A DNA stretch of 48,842 bases from the NCBI GenBank assembly GCA_010672965.1, contig JAAHFN010000010.1:88702-137543 (forward strand), in the 5' to 3' direction. The notes below the pieces were generated by a model. That model worked only from the letters and a program-made list of their open reading frames with translations. It did no database searches and was not told the origin of the DNA. Source of the stretch: Oscillatoria sp. SIO1A7. Its GTDB lineage: Bacteria > Cyanobacteriota > Cyanobacteriia > Cyanobacteriales > Laspinemataceae. The position numbers were made by a program, and so were the translations under genes. Below, in pieces: positions 1 through 8,814 of this stretch (position 1 is the first letter of the stretch; each line of letters opens with the position of its first letter).

Positions 1-1
1 T

Positions 2-139
2 TGTAAATCTATTACGCCGGGGAGCGATCGCTCGGGCTTAAACATCACTTTGTCTCACATTAGACCGGACTTAAAAGAAATCATTAACTCGTACCCTGAC
101 CTTTTCAACTTATTCAGCAAGCCCTATGTACGAAGATAA
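2..139 (+). CDS. C-terminal end of an unidentified protein (cut by window edge)
   Basis: The frame is open from the first bases and ends in TAA at 137-139, giving about 45 residues that end in NLFSKPYVRR. There is no start in the window, so this can only be the tail of a gene that begins further left. The stretch has a mixed, protein-like composition with a plausible amphipathic helix (RPDLKEIINSYPDLFNLF). I do not recognise the family. It could be a chance open frame, because 45 codons is short. Confidence 0.4.
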   Translation, partial: CKSITPGSDRSGLNITLSHIRPDLKEIINSYPDLFNLFSKPYVRR

Positions 140-401
140 ATAGCCTGGGTTATATATAGATATAAGGATTAAGGTTAGGATAGTTACAAAACGTTCTATT
201 GCTTAAAGTTGGAAGGCTTTGACTAAGGCATTGAGAACAAATAAGTTTAACACTCAGCTCCTTGTACTGACGAGCGAATCTAGGTTTGACTCGAACTTGT
301 GTAAAAGTTATTTATGCGCAATGCCTAAAAGCTGACCGCTGAAAGCTGACCGCTGAAAGCTATACTCTATAATAAAAGTAACCAGAATAAATTATAAACT
401 T
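140..401. other. Spacer with repeat relics
   Basis: No gene is seen. At 171-200 there is a relic resembling the inner part of element F (GGTTAGGATAGTTACAAAACG). At 331-362 there is a heptamer-period repeat (GCTGACC GCTGAAA, twice). The tract from 362 to 401 is AT-rich and lies just upstream of the Uma2 pseudogene. Confidence 0.5.
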
Positions 402-1092
402 ATGACGATCGCTACTATAACAGAAGGCTTTTCTCTACAAGATTTTATCGCCAATCCCCCCGAGCATAAGGAGTGGGTGGACGGAGAATTAGTAGAGACA
501 ACAGGAATGACAACAAGGCATAGTTTTATTCAGTGCAGGTTAGCTCGTTATTGGGGCAATTACGACATAGAATGCGATCGGGGAGGCGAGGTCGCCGTAG
601 AACTGCCTTGTCGAACCCAAAGACAGGGAAGGCGACCCGATGTATGGGGAGCATTTCAATTTCGTATCTAGCCGCCTAACGCCTATAGGCGTAAGCCCCG
701 CCTCCGCTCGCGGCTGGCGCGGCTACACAAAACAAGCGCCCTCCGGGCTGTCCCGTTACAAAAGTGAAATGCTCCCGATGTATGCTATGTCACCGCAGAA
801 CTTTTTAATCAGTGTGGAGAAGCACCAGTTTTACCGCAGAGCCCGCCGCTGATTGGCGAGATTGCTTCCCCAACAAGATACGGCAGAAGAATTATTTGCC
901 AAAGCCCAAGAGTATTTGGAGTCGAAATGTCAAGAAGTTTGGCCGGTATTTCCCGAGAGTCGGCGGATTTTGATAATCACTCGGGAGCGGACTTTAGCGT
1001 TTGAAGCGGGAGATGTAGTTAGCACTCAGTTGGTACTGACTGGATTTAGGGTGGCAGTTAATGAATTGTTGGCTTTAATGGCAGGCAACTGA
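402..1092 (+). pseudogene. Uma2-family nuclease gene, broken by a miniature element and a frameshift
   Basis: The first 80 codons have the Uma2 pattern (PD-(D/E)XK-like fold): EWVDGELVE near residue 25 and RRPDV near residue 77. A 130-bp element (A) with an 8-bp target duplication interrupts the gene after RRPDV and introduces a stop at 669-671. Removing the element and one duplication restores RRPDVCYVTAELFNQ and then PLIGEIAS. The gene then needs a one-base correction within 866-876 to continue as DTAEELFAKAQEYLESKC. The tail runs to the stop at 1090-1092. So there are two independent lesions in a gene that was once complete. An intact paralogue lies at 45182-45745. The Uma2 family is abundant in cyanobacteria and its function is poorly known. 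Confidence 0.85.
647..776. mobile_element. Element A copy 1: 130-bp MITE inside the Uma2 gene
   Basis: The ends are inverted copies of GGGAGCATTTCA (left) and TGAAATGCTCCC (right), with similarity continuing for about 22 bp. The element is flanked by the direct repeat GATGTATG at 639-646 and 777-784, an 8-bp target-site duplication. It has no coding capacity and a GC-rich interior. A second copy with its own 8-bp duplication lies at 32373-32472. It was probably moved by a transposase encoded elsewhere. Confidence 0.85.
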
Positions 1093-1130
1093 CTATAAGC
1101 AAACTGCCTAAGCAATTTCCAATTCCCAGA

Positions 1131-1988
1131 TTAATCCCGATTGCTTTCTAGAATCCTGCGTATTTCCCTTGCCATCGCATCAGGCTGCTCTACCATTGAC
1201 AGGTGACCGCATTCGGAAAGGACAGTTACATTCTCATCCCCTCCTTGAAACAGAGAGTGAAAGCTGGCCAAATGCCTTACATACTTGGGTTCCATTATCT
1301 TATCCTCAGAGCCAGCGACAAAATAAGCGGGCTGTTCCATCTGGGATACTAACTTGGGAAGCCGATGGATTTCCTCTTCCGTTGTCGAATCCAGCAGAGC
1401 CCCTAATGCAGCATCGGGGTGGGCGCTGACGAAATCAATCAATCGCTGTCGGCCCCATTTAAGTTCTATCGGATTGGCGACGCTATCCCGAGCAAAGAGC
1501 AAATCCAGCCAGCGCAGATAACAGAGCCAGCGGGGGCGGATTTTCAAGAACTGCTGTCCAGCGAACCGAAACCGCTCGAACTCTTCTTTTATATATATTC
1601 CACCGCCAGAATTGACGCAGATAACTCCTTTGACAACATCCTCCAAGTAAGATGCGCCCCATAAAGCAATAGTGCCTCCGAGTGAATGGCCGATAAGCCA
1701 CGCGCTCGTAATCTCCAGCTTGTCGAGTAAGGTTATTAAATCTCTGGCATAGGTGGCAGGAGTGTAGCTAGGGTGGAATTGGGGTTTTGCCGAGTCACGC
1801 TGGGAATCGCCAAATCCGCGCAGATCGTAAGTTAGACACTGATAATCTGGTGCTAGCCGTTCTATCAAGGGTTGCCAGTAATGGCGGCTAAGGAGCCAGC
1901 CGTGGATAAAAACAAGAATATAAGGAGAGCCAGTGGGAGCCGTTAGGTCGTAAGCGTGAGGGACTCCTAGGATATCGATGATTGCCAT
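1131..1988 (-). CDS. Alpha/beta hydrolase
   Basis: The 285-residue protein has a full alpha/beta-hydrolase layout. It shows an oxyanion-hole HGW segment (residues 29-31), a nucleophile elbow GHSLGG with Ser102, an acid Asp229 in GSEDK, and a catalytic His262 in ECGHLSMVEQP. No signal peptide is seen, so it should be cytoplasmic. The substrate cannot be told from sequence; relatives include esterases, haloperoxidase-like enzymes and C-C hydrolases. The ATG at 1988 gives the usual family start. It lies downstream of the ACT-domain gene on the same strand, separated by a 25-bp HIP1-containing tandem repeat. Confidence 0.9.
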   Translation of the reverse strand: MAIIDILGVPHAYDLTAPTGSPYILVFIHGWLLSRHYWQPLIERLAPDYQCLTYDLRGFGDSQRDSAKPQFHPSYTPATYARDLITLLDKLEITSAWLIGHSLGGTIALWGASYLEDVVKGVICVNSGGGIYIKEEFERFRFAGQQFLKIRPRWLCYLRWLDLLFARDSVANPIELKWGRQRLIDFVSAHPDAALGALLDSTTEEEIHRLPKLVSQMEQPAYFVAGSEDKIMEPKYVRHLASFHSLFQGGDENVTVLSECGHLSMVEQPDAMAREIRRILESNRD

Positions 1989-2023
1989 TCTTCTATGCTA
2001 TCCCGAAGCGTTCTCCTTGGCGA

Positions 2024-2098
2024 AGAGCGATCGCCGTTCTAATGCCAAAGAGCGATCGCCGTTCTAATGCCAAAGAGCGATCGCCCTCTCTAATACCC
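2024..2098. repeat. Three tandem copies of a 25-bp HIP1-containing unit
   Basis: The unit AGAGCGATCGCCGTTCTAAT plus GCCAA starts at 2024, 2049 and 2074. The third copy is diverged at its end. It sits in the 159-bp spacer between the ACT-domain gene and the hydrolase gene. Confidence 0.85.
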
Positions 2099-2147
2099 TT
2101 ACTTGCTCAAAATTGCGCGTCTTTGTCTTTGCTCGTGAGAATCGCAT

Positions 2148-2879
2148 TTAAAATCTGCTCCCCATCAAGCGTCCCCTTACACCTTCGGCAATTTTTTGGC
2201 CGAGGTACTCTGGAATCAAGCTCTCATTAGGACCGAGCAAGTAAAGAATTAGACGGGTCCGCCCTCGCCACACTAACAAATTGGCATTCACCACCAACAG
2301 ATCTTCTTGCCATATAGCGTACATAACCTTATAAAACAATCCAGGTTGATTCTCTGCCTCAATCAGCAGCGCTGGCAGATGAAAAACTGGATCCACATAA
2401 AACTCTGTTTCCACATCCTGAAGACCAGCATCTAAATTAAATTCCACAGCCAGCATTTCTTCAACCTCAAAGTGACCGGCCAAAGCTTCTCTAATCGCCC
2501 TATTAACATTTTCTGAAGTTTTTTCTGTTAGAGATTTGCCACCGCGAGACACCACCAGCTTTATAAAAACCAACATCGGCGGATAAATTTGGCCATATAG
2601 ACTCAAACTATGGATGGTCAATCCGTAGGCAGCCAGGACTCCAAAAATATCGCTAAGCAGAAAAGACTGGTTGCGGTAGGCAAAATAGAGCAGACTTTTA
2701 TTGCCATCGGGTTTCAGGTCAATCACCGCTTCCCGGGATTTATATAACTGGTAGGCCAGTCTGAGGTTTTGCAGTTGGATTTCACTGCTAACGAATTGGT
2801 CGTAAAACTGAGGAAACGCTCGGTTGAAGCGTTTGAGCAGTTCCAGTGTTGAGGATTTTAAACCCTGTGCCGATGCCAT
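2148..2879 (-). CDS. ACT-domain protein, two ACT-like modules
   Basis: The 243-residue protein starts at MASAQGLKSS; an upstream in-frame extension to 3014 is GC-rich and unlike the family. A first ACT-like segment lies near residues 75-110 (FLLSDIFGVLAAYGLTIHSLSLYGQ). A second is near residues 175-220 (ALLIEAENQPGLFYKVMYAIWQ), with the usual bab pattern and the N-Q-P-G-L turn typical of small-ligand ACT domains. No catalytic domain is attached, so a regulatory or amino-acid sensing role is likely but unproven. The arrangement recalls the C-terminal ACT pair of GlnD. Confidence 0.75.
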   Translation of the reverse strand: MASAQGLKSSTLELLKRFNRAFPQFYDQFVSSEIQLQNLRLAYQLYKSREAVIDLKPDGNKSLLYFAYRNQSFLLSDIFGVLAAYGLTIHSLSLYGQIYPPMLVFIKLVVSRGGKSLTEKTSENVNRAIREALAGHFEVEEMLAVEFNLDAGLQDVETEFYVDPVFHLPALLIEAENQPGLFYKVMYAIWQEDLLVVNANLLVWRGRTRLILYLLGPNESLIPEYLGQKIAEGVRGRLMGSRF

Positions 2880-3744
2880 AATTGGGGGAGGTGAACTCGC
2901 GAGTGCGTTACCTAAGGCGCGAACGAGACAACGCCAAAAGTGCCTTTGACCTACAAGCGGCGCCGATCGCTCTGAGGTTTTTGGTTGCTTCAACGGTCCA
3001 GTCAAAGCTCTCAAATGGCTTCAATTTTTCTCTTATCAATGGTTTTTATTTGAACTTTTTTTATCTACCACTCAAGGCAAGAGGGCAGGTTTTATGCCTC
3101 CCTAGCAGGCAAACTATCACTTGCTTTTCCCAATTGGAATATTAACAATTCGCCAGTGAGATAATATACATTAAGCAGCATAACACCATAGCACTCAGGC
3201 GACTACCTCCTAAAAGCGGGCAAGAGGAAATGGGGCAAAAGGGAATGGGAATAGGGCAAAAGTCATCAAGCCTTCAAAATTGTTGATTTTATTTTAATTA
3301 TTGGCAATTAGTAATATCCAGAAAGATTAAGAACGGCTTATCTTGTTCGTACCCTTGCCTTTACCTTATTCTCTCAAAAAATAATAGTCCGGACAGTTTT
3401 TAGGGACTCGGGCTGAAACCCGCATTCTACCGTTGGCGATTGGGGGAATATGGGAGTCCCAAACGCGCATTCTACCGTTGCCATTCAAAAAAATGTCCGA
3501 AGTCTTGAAAAATAATCAATTAATTGTAAGATAGATAATTGTATTTTTTAAAGACAAGCTATTATTTAACTTGCCATTATCTTTTGTTTGCGCCAATACA
3601 CAATTAGTAATTCTTATCTATTAATTTGAAAAATCCAAGCATCATCCAGGTTTTTATTAGGGATTGACACGATCTTTTTGTTATTGGTGTTGTCAAATAT
3701 GCTTTAGATACAGCCGCTACGACTATAAAGCTACCTATTATAAA
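2880..3744. other. 865-bp spacer, mostly AT-rich, no gene
   Basis: No convincing gene is seen. At 3228-3256 there are degenerate G-rich units (ATGGGGCAAAAGGGAATGGG) that correspond to the left-end heptamer brackets of other spacers. At 3406-3480 a short sequence, CGCATTCTACCGTTG, occurs twice. From 3500 to 3660 the DNA is strongly AT-rich, downstream of the rodZ-like gene. Confidence 0.6.
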
Positions 3745-4578
3745 TTAAGATCTGGGATTGCTAGCGGTAATGGTTATTTCTTCTACTGTATCTGGATCGC
3801 CCATTTGCTTGGCTTGTCCGTTATTGACTTTGACCAATACTCCTCCGGCGTTGCCAGCACGCACCACCAGTTGACGATCTGCCTCCCAAGTACGCTGAGT
3901 TCCAGGCAACAAGGTGCCTTCAAACTCGGTTTTTCCATCTGCCACTATGCGAACCCATGATGTTTCTTTCAAAGTCAGCCCAACTCTGACTGGCTTCGCA
4001 GTAGCAGCATTGGCTCTCGGGGTTAGAGCTAGTTCTTCTCTTCGCGGTGGCTCTTTTTTCTGAGGGGGTATTGCAGTAGGTTCTCTGGAGGTTTCCAAGT
4101 TATTAGTTTGAACTCCCGCTCTACTCAAGTGCTGGGACAATCCTCTGACAGAAAAAATAATCAATAATACATAGAGAATATACAAATGGATAGATCGCAA
4201 TTGAAAGAGCGCGAGTAAATCGCCCCAGTAAAATCTCTTGCGATCGCGTTTTTTTTCCTTGTCTATAGGGAAATCACTGGAAAAGGCGTATCCATCCAGA
4301 CCCAAAGCATTGGCAAATCGGAGCAAAAATCCCCTAACATATATTGGCTCCGGCAGTTTTTCGAGGCGTCCTTCTTCAATTGCCTCCAACTGTGAGGAGC
4401 GAATCATAGTTTCGGCTGAAATTTCTTGTAGGGTCCTCGATTGTTCGAGGCGAAGCCGACGCAACTCCGCTCCCATGCTAGCTAGTTTGGCAGCTCGTTC
4501 TTGGTCGGGAGAAATCTGCTTATTTTTACTGTGCTTATTTTTACTCTGGTTATTTTTACTCTGCTTGCTCTGCTTCAT
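3745..4578 (-). CDS. RodZ-like membrane protein (HTH, one TM segment, DUF4115 tail)
   Basis: Residues 30-95 form a Cro/C1-type helix-turn-helix of the RodZ class (LRLEQSRTLQEISAETMIR, then LPEPIYVRGFLLRFANALG). A single membrane segment lies at about 129-147. The C-terminal 80 residues (VGLTLKETSWVRIVADGK onward) match the periplasmic beta domain of RodZ-like proteins. The first 20 residues are a repeat of K, S, N and Q encoded by a 15-bp tandem repeat. RodZ links MreB to the membrane in cell-shape control; a role with rodA (14460) is plausible. Its ATG overlaps the rluB stop (ATGA), so it is probably translationally coupled. Confidence 0.75.
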   Translation of the reverse strand: MKQSKQSKNNQSKNKHSKNKQISPDQERAAKLASMGAELRRLRLEQSRTLQEISAETMIRSSQLEAIEEGRLEKLPEPIYVRGFLLRFANALGLDGYAFSSDFPIDKEKKRDRKRFYWGDLLALFQLRSIHLYILYVLLIIFSVRGLSQHLSRAGVQTNNLETSREPTAIPPQKKEPPRREELALTPRANAATAKPVRVGLTLKETSWVRIVADGKTEFEGTLLPGTQRTWEADRQLVVRAGNAGGVLVKVNNGQAKQMGDPDTVEEITITASNPRS

Positions 4579-5375
4579 CTGCCTTGCTCCTGAGTGTCTG
4601 CGGGCACCTCGATCTCAGATGTTAGATTAACTTGCGATCGCAAGAAAGAAATCTCCTTAGCTTCGAGGTCGCGATAATGGCTCGGTGGTAGCGCTCCTCG
4701 AACCGACGGCGATCCGAGTAAAATTGGCCCTATCGCGCTGCGGTGCAATTGCTCCACTGGGTATCCTAACTGGGCGGCAACCCGTCTAATCTGTCTATTT
4801 CTACCCTCGCGCAGAATTACTTCCAAAAGAGTTTTTGCTCGGCCAACTCGCTTGACAAGCTTGACCCTCGCTGGCAAAGTTTTCCTTCCGTCAAGCATTA
4901 AACCGCTACGCCAGGTTTGCAGGACCGACTCGGGCGGGCATCCGCTCACCCAGACCTGATAAGTTTTGGGGATGCCATGCTTGGGATGGGTTAAACCAAA
5001 AGTCAGAGTTCCATCATTGGTAAGAATCAAAGCTCCCGTAGATTCAAAGTCCAAGCGGCCAACCGGGTGAATTCCCTGACATTCGCGAAGTTGAGCAGGG
5101 AGCAGATCCAATACAGTACGTCGCCCTAATGGATCCGAGCAGGTAGAAACCACCCTTGCTGGTTTATTCAATAATAAATACACCAATTGAGGACGATTGG
5201 CTGGTTCGAGCGCAACCCCATCCACCTCAATGCGATCGCACTCTAGGTTTGCACTTTGACCCAGATGGGCGATTTTACCGTTGAGGCGCACTCGTCCTGC
5301 CAGAATCATATCTTCAGCTTGGCGACGGGATGCAATACCCCACTGGGAGAGAATTTTTTGCAGTCTGGCCTTCAT
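4575..5375 (-). CDS. rluB: Pseudouridine synthase, RsuA/RluB family
   Basis: The 266-residue protein begins with an S4 RNA-binding domain (residues 3-45, LQKILSQWGIASRRQAEDMI). It continues with the catalytic motif GRLDFESTGALILTNDG, whose Asp109 is the nucleophile residue of the family. The late GRNRQIRR motif is also present. The family isomerises uridine in ribosomal RNA (RluB: 23S; RsuA: 16S; RluE/F are close relatives), so the exact target is inferred. Its stop overlaps the start of the rodZ-like gene. Confidence 0.88.
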   Translation of the reverse strand: MKARLQKILSQWGIASRRQAEDMILAGRVRLNGKIAHLGQSANLECDRIEVDGVALEPANRPQLVYLLLNKPARVVSTCSDPLGRRTVLDLLPAQLRECQGIHPVGRLDFESTGALILTNDGTLTFGLTHPKHGIPKTYQVWVSGCPPESVLQTWRSGLMLDGRKTLPARVKLVKRVGRAKTLLEVILREGRNRQIRRVAAQLGYPVEQLHRSAIGPILLGSPSVRGALPPSHYRDLEAKEISFLRSQVNLTSEIEVPADTQEQGR

Positions 5376-5571
5376 GGTTATGGACTGCTATAGACTTACT
5401 ACTTCAAGATTTGACAGCATAGAGCTTGGCGCAAGAGTGCGATCGCCAAATACAACGTAACTACATACAAGCTAGCTAAAATTCATCAAAGCGTTGTGGA
5501 CCATAGCTATCTTGAGCCTGATGAGTAGATTATACTATTATTCTTGCGAATCCCTTTTCGATCCTTTAAAG

Positions 5572-6345
5572 ATGAGCAATGGTAGCAAAGTGCAGAAAGT
5601 TTCTTGGGATCTTATTGATGCGGGAGAACCTCAAGCAGAGGAAATAGCTGATTCTCTCCCTCCTCGTAACGGGCTAATCGGTAAGGTTTTAGCACCAGCG
5701 CTACAGCTTTGGTTGCGATCGCTCCTCGACGGCATTGAAGACCTCCAAGTACATATCTCCGGACAAGTGCGCCAAATCCTCTCCGGTGAAATACCCTCAG
5801 TTGCCGTCTCGGCGATCGGCGCCGTCTATCAAGGACTACACCTGAGCGAAATGCGCTTGGAAGCCAGTAAAATTCGGATCGATATCGGCCAAATTCTCAA
5901 AGGCAAACCCCTGCGACCGCTCCAGACCTTCCCCGTTGCAGTGCGACTCTATTGGAGCGAAGCAGACCTCAATGCCTCTCTCAATACTCCCTTGCTTCAA
6001 GGGGCAATCTCGGATTTTTTACTTTCCGTGCTAACCTCTAGCAATGTTTTGGGGGATACTCTTTCCGTCAGCCAGATCGATCGCATCGTTATTGGGGAAG
6101 GTCGCTTGAGCTTTCAGGGCATTTTTACGTCGGATAGCCACAGTATGTCAGGAGTCCTGTACGGGAGCTTACTCAAAGCCAGCCCGAGCCAATTGCTATT
6201 TCAGAATCCACAATTACAGATTACCCCGGAAACAATTAAGTTAAACGACTTCCACTTAGATTTAGGCTCGGAAATCGCGATTGAAAAATTAACCCTTGCT
6301 CCAGGCATTGCAATATGTCTTGGTCGGATTGCGGTAATTCCTTAA
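5572..6345 (+). CDS. DUF2993 (LmeA-like) lipid-domain protein
   Basis: The 257-residue protein carries the cyanobacterial DUF2993 pattern. It has an amphipathic start (GKVLAPALQLWLRSLLDGIEDLQV), then SGEIPSVAVSAIGAVYQGLHLSEM, and a tail of beta-strand repeats ending in ALAPGIA-like sequence. LmeA relatives bind or modify membrane lipids in other bacteria; no activity can be assigned here. The frame is open to a TTG at 5494 and an ATG at 5521. I chose ATG 5572 because the upstream residues (MSRLYYYSCESLF) do not look conserved; none of the starts has a clear ribosome site. Confidence 0.75.
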   Translation: MSNGSKVQKVSWDLIDAGEPQAEEIADSLPPRNGLIGKVLAPALQLWLRSLLDGIEDLQVHISGQVRQILSGEIPSVAVSAIGAVYQGLHLSEMRLEASKIRIDIGQILKGKPLRPLQTFPVAVRLYWSEADLNASLNTPLLQGAISDFLLSVLTSSNVLGDTLSVSQIDRIVIGEGRLSFQGIFTSDSHSMSGVLYGSLLKASPSQLLFQNPQLQITPETIKLNDFHLDLGSEIAIEKLTLAPGIAICLGRIAVIP

Positions 6346-6458
6346 GCCCGGGAGGAATTGCCCTTGCAAGTCAAGACTTAATGCTAGTGCCTTCTAGCTC
6401 TAATTCTCTCATTCACGCAATTCAAAATTCGCGCATTCCTTTGGATCCGGGCTAACGG

Positions 6459-6501
6459 CCACAAGGATCGCGCTCGCTTATTATTTCTGCCGCGCTGCAC
6501 T
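6459..6501. repeat. Short dispersed repeat, copy 1
   Basis: The segment beginning CACAAGGATCGCGCT and ending ATTATTTCTGCCGCGCTGCA reappears at 12051-12091 with small changes. Both copies lie in short spacers beside genes. Origin unknown. Confidence 0.6.
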
Positions 6502-6595
6502 GCGCGATCTTGTTTAAGTATCTGTGGCACTGGCTAACCAGTGCAGACTACATAATATAGCGGCGGTTTGCATAATTTCTGAGTATTTTTATCTC

Positions 6596-7468
6596 TTATG
6601 AATAACCCAACAAAGGTAAGAGTAAGGTAAAAAAATAGAATACCAGAGGACCAGTAAACAGATAACTGTCGATTCGGTCAAGAATGCCGCCGTGACCTGG
6701 AATCGCGTTGCCAGAATCTTTAACTCCAGCATCTCGCTTCATTAGAGATTCTGTTAAATCTCCGAGCAGACTAGCGATGCCAATGAGCATCCCCAAGGCC
6801 AATCCTGTTATGAGCCAAGCTGGCCAACCGAGAGCGCAAGCTCCAAATGTTGCCACAGTTGAGCTACCGGCTACGCCAAACAGCGCTCCTTCGACGGTTT
6901 TTTTGGGACTAATCTCTGAAAGACGGGTGCGACCAAAGAACTTGCCCACTATATATGCGCCAATATCTGCTGCCCAAATGCAGGCAAAAGCAAGCAAAGT
7001 TATAGTTAGGCCCTTTGGAAAGGCTTGGATATCATTCCAACTGTCCGGCCAGTAGCCTCCTAAGGGAAGGTTAGCGCTTGAGGCGCTGCCGAGCGATCGC
7101 AGCCGCGACCAGTAACTGGGTAGATAACCCACATAAAATAGGCCAAGAATCGAGGCAGAAATATCGGATATCGTGGCTAGTTTTGGTTTAAAAAGCAGAT
7201 AAAAACAAATACAAGTGCCTGCTATGGGCAAAAAAGCATCTGCAAGGAAGGAAGATACAGTAGAAATAGCCAATAAGGCTAGGCTTAATGCCAAGGTCGT
7301 TTTGGCTGCTGGCGCAATTCCTTTAGCTCTAACCAGATCGATATATTCGAGATGGCCCAGATAATACATTATAGCTAAGACAAGAGTAAAATACCAACCG
7401 CCAACTATAGTTATGCCCAAAGCAAGGGCAACGCCGACAATTCCACTAATAATCCGAGACCAAGACAT
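6596..7468 (-). CDS. cdsA: Phosphatidate cytidylyltransferase
   Basis: This integral membrane enzyme makes CDP-diacylglycerol from phosphatidate and CTP, the branch point to phosphatidylglycerol. The 290-residue protein has multiple hydrophobic segments, the SPKKTVEGALFG motif and the C-terminal family signature KRDAGVKDSGNAIPGHGGILDRIDS. I chose the start at MSWSRIISGIVG because it begins directly before the first membrane segment; the frame runs on to 7525 with basic residues that look non-native. The upstream gene on the same strand is cbiT, 630 bp away across a repeat-filled spacer. Confidence 0.93.
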   Translation of the reverse strand: MSWSRIISGIVGVALALGITIVGGWYFTLVLAIMYYLGHLEYIDLVRAKGIAPAAKTTLALSLALLAISTVSSFLADAFLPIAGTCICFYLLFKPKLATISDISASILGLFYVGYLPSYWSRLRSLGSASSANLPLGGYWPDSWNDIQAFPKGLTITLLAFACIWAADIGAYIVGKFFGRTRLSEISPKKTVEGALFGVAGSSTVATFGACALGWPAWLITGLALGMLIGIASLLGDLTESLMKRDAGVKDSGNAIPGHGGILDRIDSYLFTGPLVFYFFTLLLPLLGYS

Positions 7469-8098
7469 AGAACGGGTTCTTTTCAATATGCGGACTGCCC
7501 TTCTCTGCAACAAGATTACTACCAATCCTTTTGGCTTTGGAGAAGCGATCTATCCCTTATCTATTGGTGCGATCGCATATTTTTGGGGCGGGAAGGGGTA
7601 AGCCCGACAAATAGCCAACAGTCAAAAACGCTATTTGACCCCAGTAACAAGGGGTGTTTCTGTTGCCAGAGAGCGCCTTTGCCTCTAAATATACCATATA
7701 ACTAATTCAGAACTTACGGAGAGACTCCATTGGTAGAGGTTAAAAATAGTTACATGCTCTATATGTAGCGTTAACTGTCGCAAATTGCATAATTACTATA
7801 ATTTTGGCATTGGGCTAGGGGTGTGGGGTGCTCTTGTGTGGGGTGCTCTTGTGTAGGGAAACTTCATGCTATTTCCCGACAGCGGCCGGGGGCTCGAAAG
7901 TCTTACAGGGATGGGGTTAAGAGAGCTAACGAACCCCATATGTCACGCGCTCGGGGAGTGAAAAAGCCCACAAGATAATCACCCTAGCATTGGGCACCCC
8001 CCCTTTCAAAGCTTTCAAAGGAGGGGGCACAGGGGATGACATTGGGCATTGGAAAAAATTCGGTTGAGTGCGATCGCCTCTGGTCACAAAGATCGCAC
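7469..8098. other. 630-bp spacer with G-rich units and element D copy 1
   Basis: No gene is seen. At 7815-7853 there are G-rich units (GGGGTGTGGGGTGCTCTTGT, partly repeated). Element D copy 1 spans 7851-7985. A C/G-mixed tract (ACCCCCCCTTTCAAAGCTTT and its inverse) follows at 7995-8030, then two ATTGGGC units near 8040, close to the cbiT stop. Confidence 0.6.
7851..7985 (+). mobile_element. Element D copy 1 (degenerate)
   Basis: It begins GTGTAGGGAAACTTCATGCT and ends AAGCCCACAAGATAATCACC, the same two ends as copy 3 at 25481-25627. The interior is diverged from the other copies. The left terminal repeat seen in copy 5 is missing. No open frame of note. Confidence 0.6.
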
Positions 8099-8704
8099 TC
8101 AACGCAACTTCTCGCCACTCAGAATAAAAATAGGATTCATCGCTACAAAAGTTTGATTGTTGCCTCTAGCCTCCAAGCGGTTGATTGCCGATTGAACTAC
8201 CTCAATATTACGAACTTGCAACTCAGCAAAGGACTCAGAAATGGCATAAAGGTTTTCCAAATTGTTTGCTGTAGCTACTAACCGTCCTTCGGGCTCTAAA
8301 TAGGACCAAACTTCCTTGAGGAGGGCTTTAATGGGTTTCCCTCCTTCGATACAAACCCGGGTCGGCCTTGCTGGCAGGTCTTTGAGGCACTCAGGGGCAT
8401 TACCGAGAATTACTTCTACATTGCTCACGCCAAAGCGATCGCAATTACGGCGAATCAAACTCGCTACCTCTTCATCTCGTTCTACCGCAATAATTCGGCC
8501 TTGGCTACAAAGCATACCTGACTCCACCGGGATAGTGCCAGTACCCGCACCGATATCCCATAAAACTGAATCGGGTTTTAACCTTAAGTGGGACAATAAT
8601 AAAATTCGTATTTCTCGCTTGCTCATGGGAATACCGGGCAAACGCTCGAACATACTATCGGTAATCCCAGGGGTCGCATAAGGCCAGAGGGGAGAAGAAG
8701 ACAT
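8099..8704 (-). CDS. cbiT: Precorrin-6B C15-methyltransferase / decarboxylase subunit CbiT
   Basis: The 201-residue protein is a class I SAM methyltransferase with the CbiT pattern. It starts with PGITDSMFERLPGIPMSKREIR, followed by the SAM-binding loop WDIGAGTGTIPVE (about residues 49-61). Next come an acidic AVERDEE strand end and VILGNAPECL. CbiT methylates C15 and decarboxylates the C12 acetate during corrin ring synthesis, so it serves vitamin B12 biosynthesis. Length matches stand-alone CbiT; a CbiE partner is not in the window. It follows the decarboxylase gene on the same strand with a 110-bp gap. Confidence 0.92.
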   Translation of the reverse strand: MSSSPLWPYATPGITDSMFERLPGIPMSKREIRILLLSHLRLKPDSVLWDIGAGTGTIPVESGMLCSQGRIIAVERDEEVASLIRRNCDRFGVSNVEVILGNAPECLKDLPARPTRVCIEGGKPIKALLKEVWSYLEPEGRLVATANNLENLYAISESFAELQVRNIEVVQSAINRLEARGNNQTFVAMNPIFILSGEKLR

Positions 8705-8814
8705 AGAACATTTACAATTTAAAAGTCCAAAATAAATCTAAAATATAGAAATTACAAATTCAGCGAGAGCATTTCGATTTTGACATATCTGGCAAACAAG
8801 ATATTGCAGCACTC

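Noticed and set aside
2880-3014. N-terminal extension of the ACT-domain protein to 3014
   Set aside because: The extra 45 residues are Arg/Pro/Ser-rich without a pattern, and the family begins near MASAQGLK.
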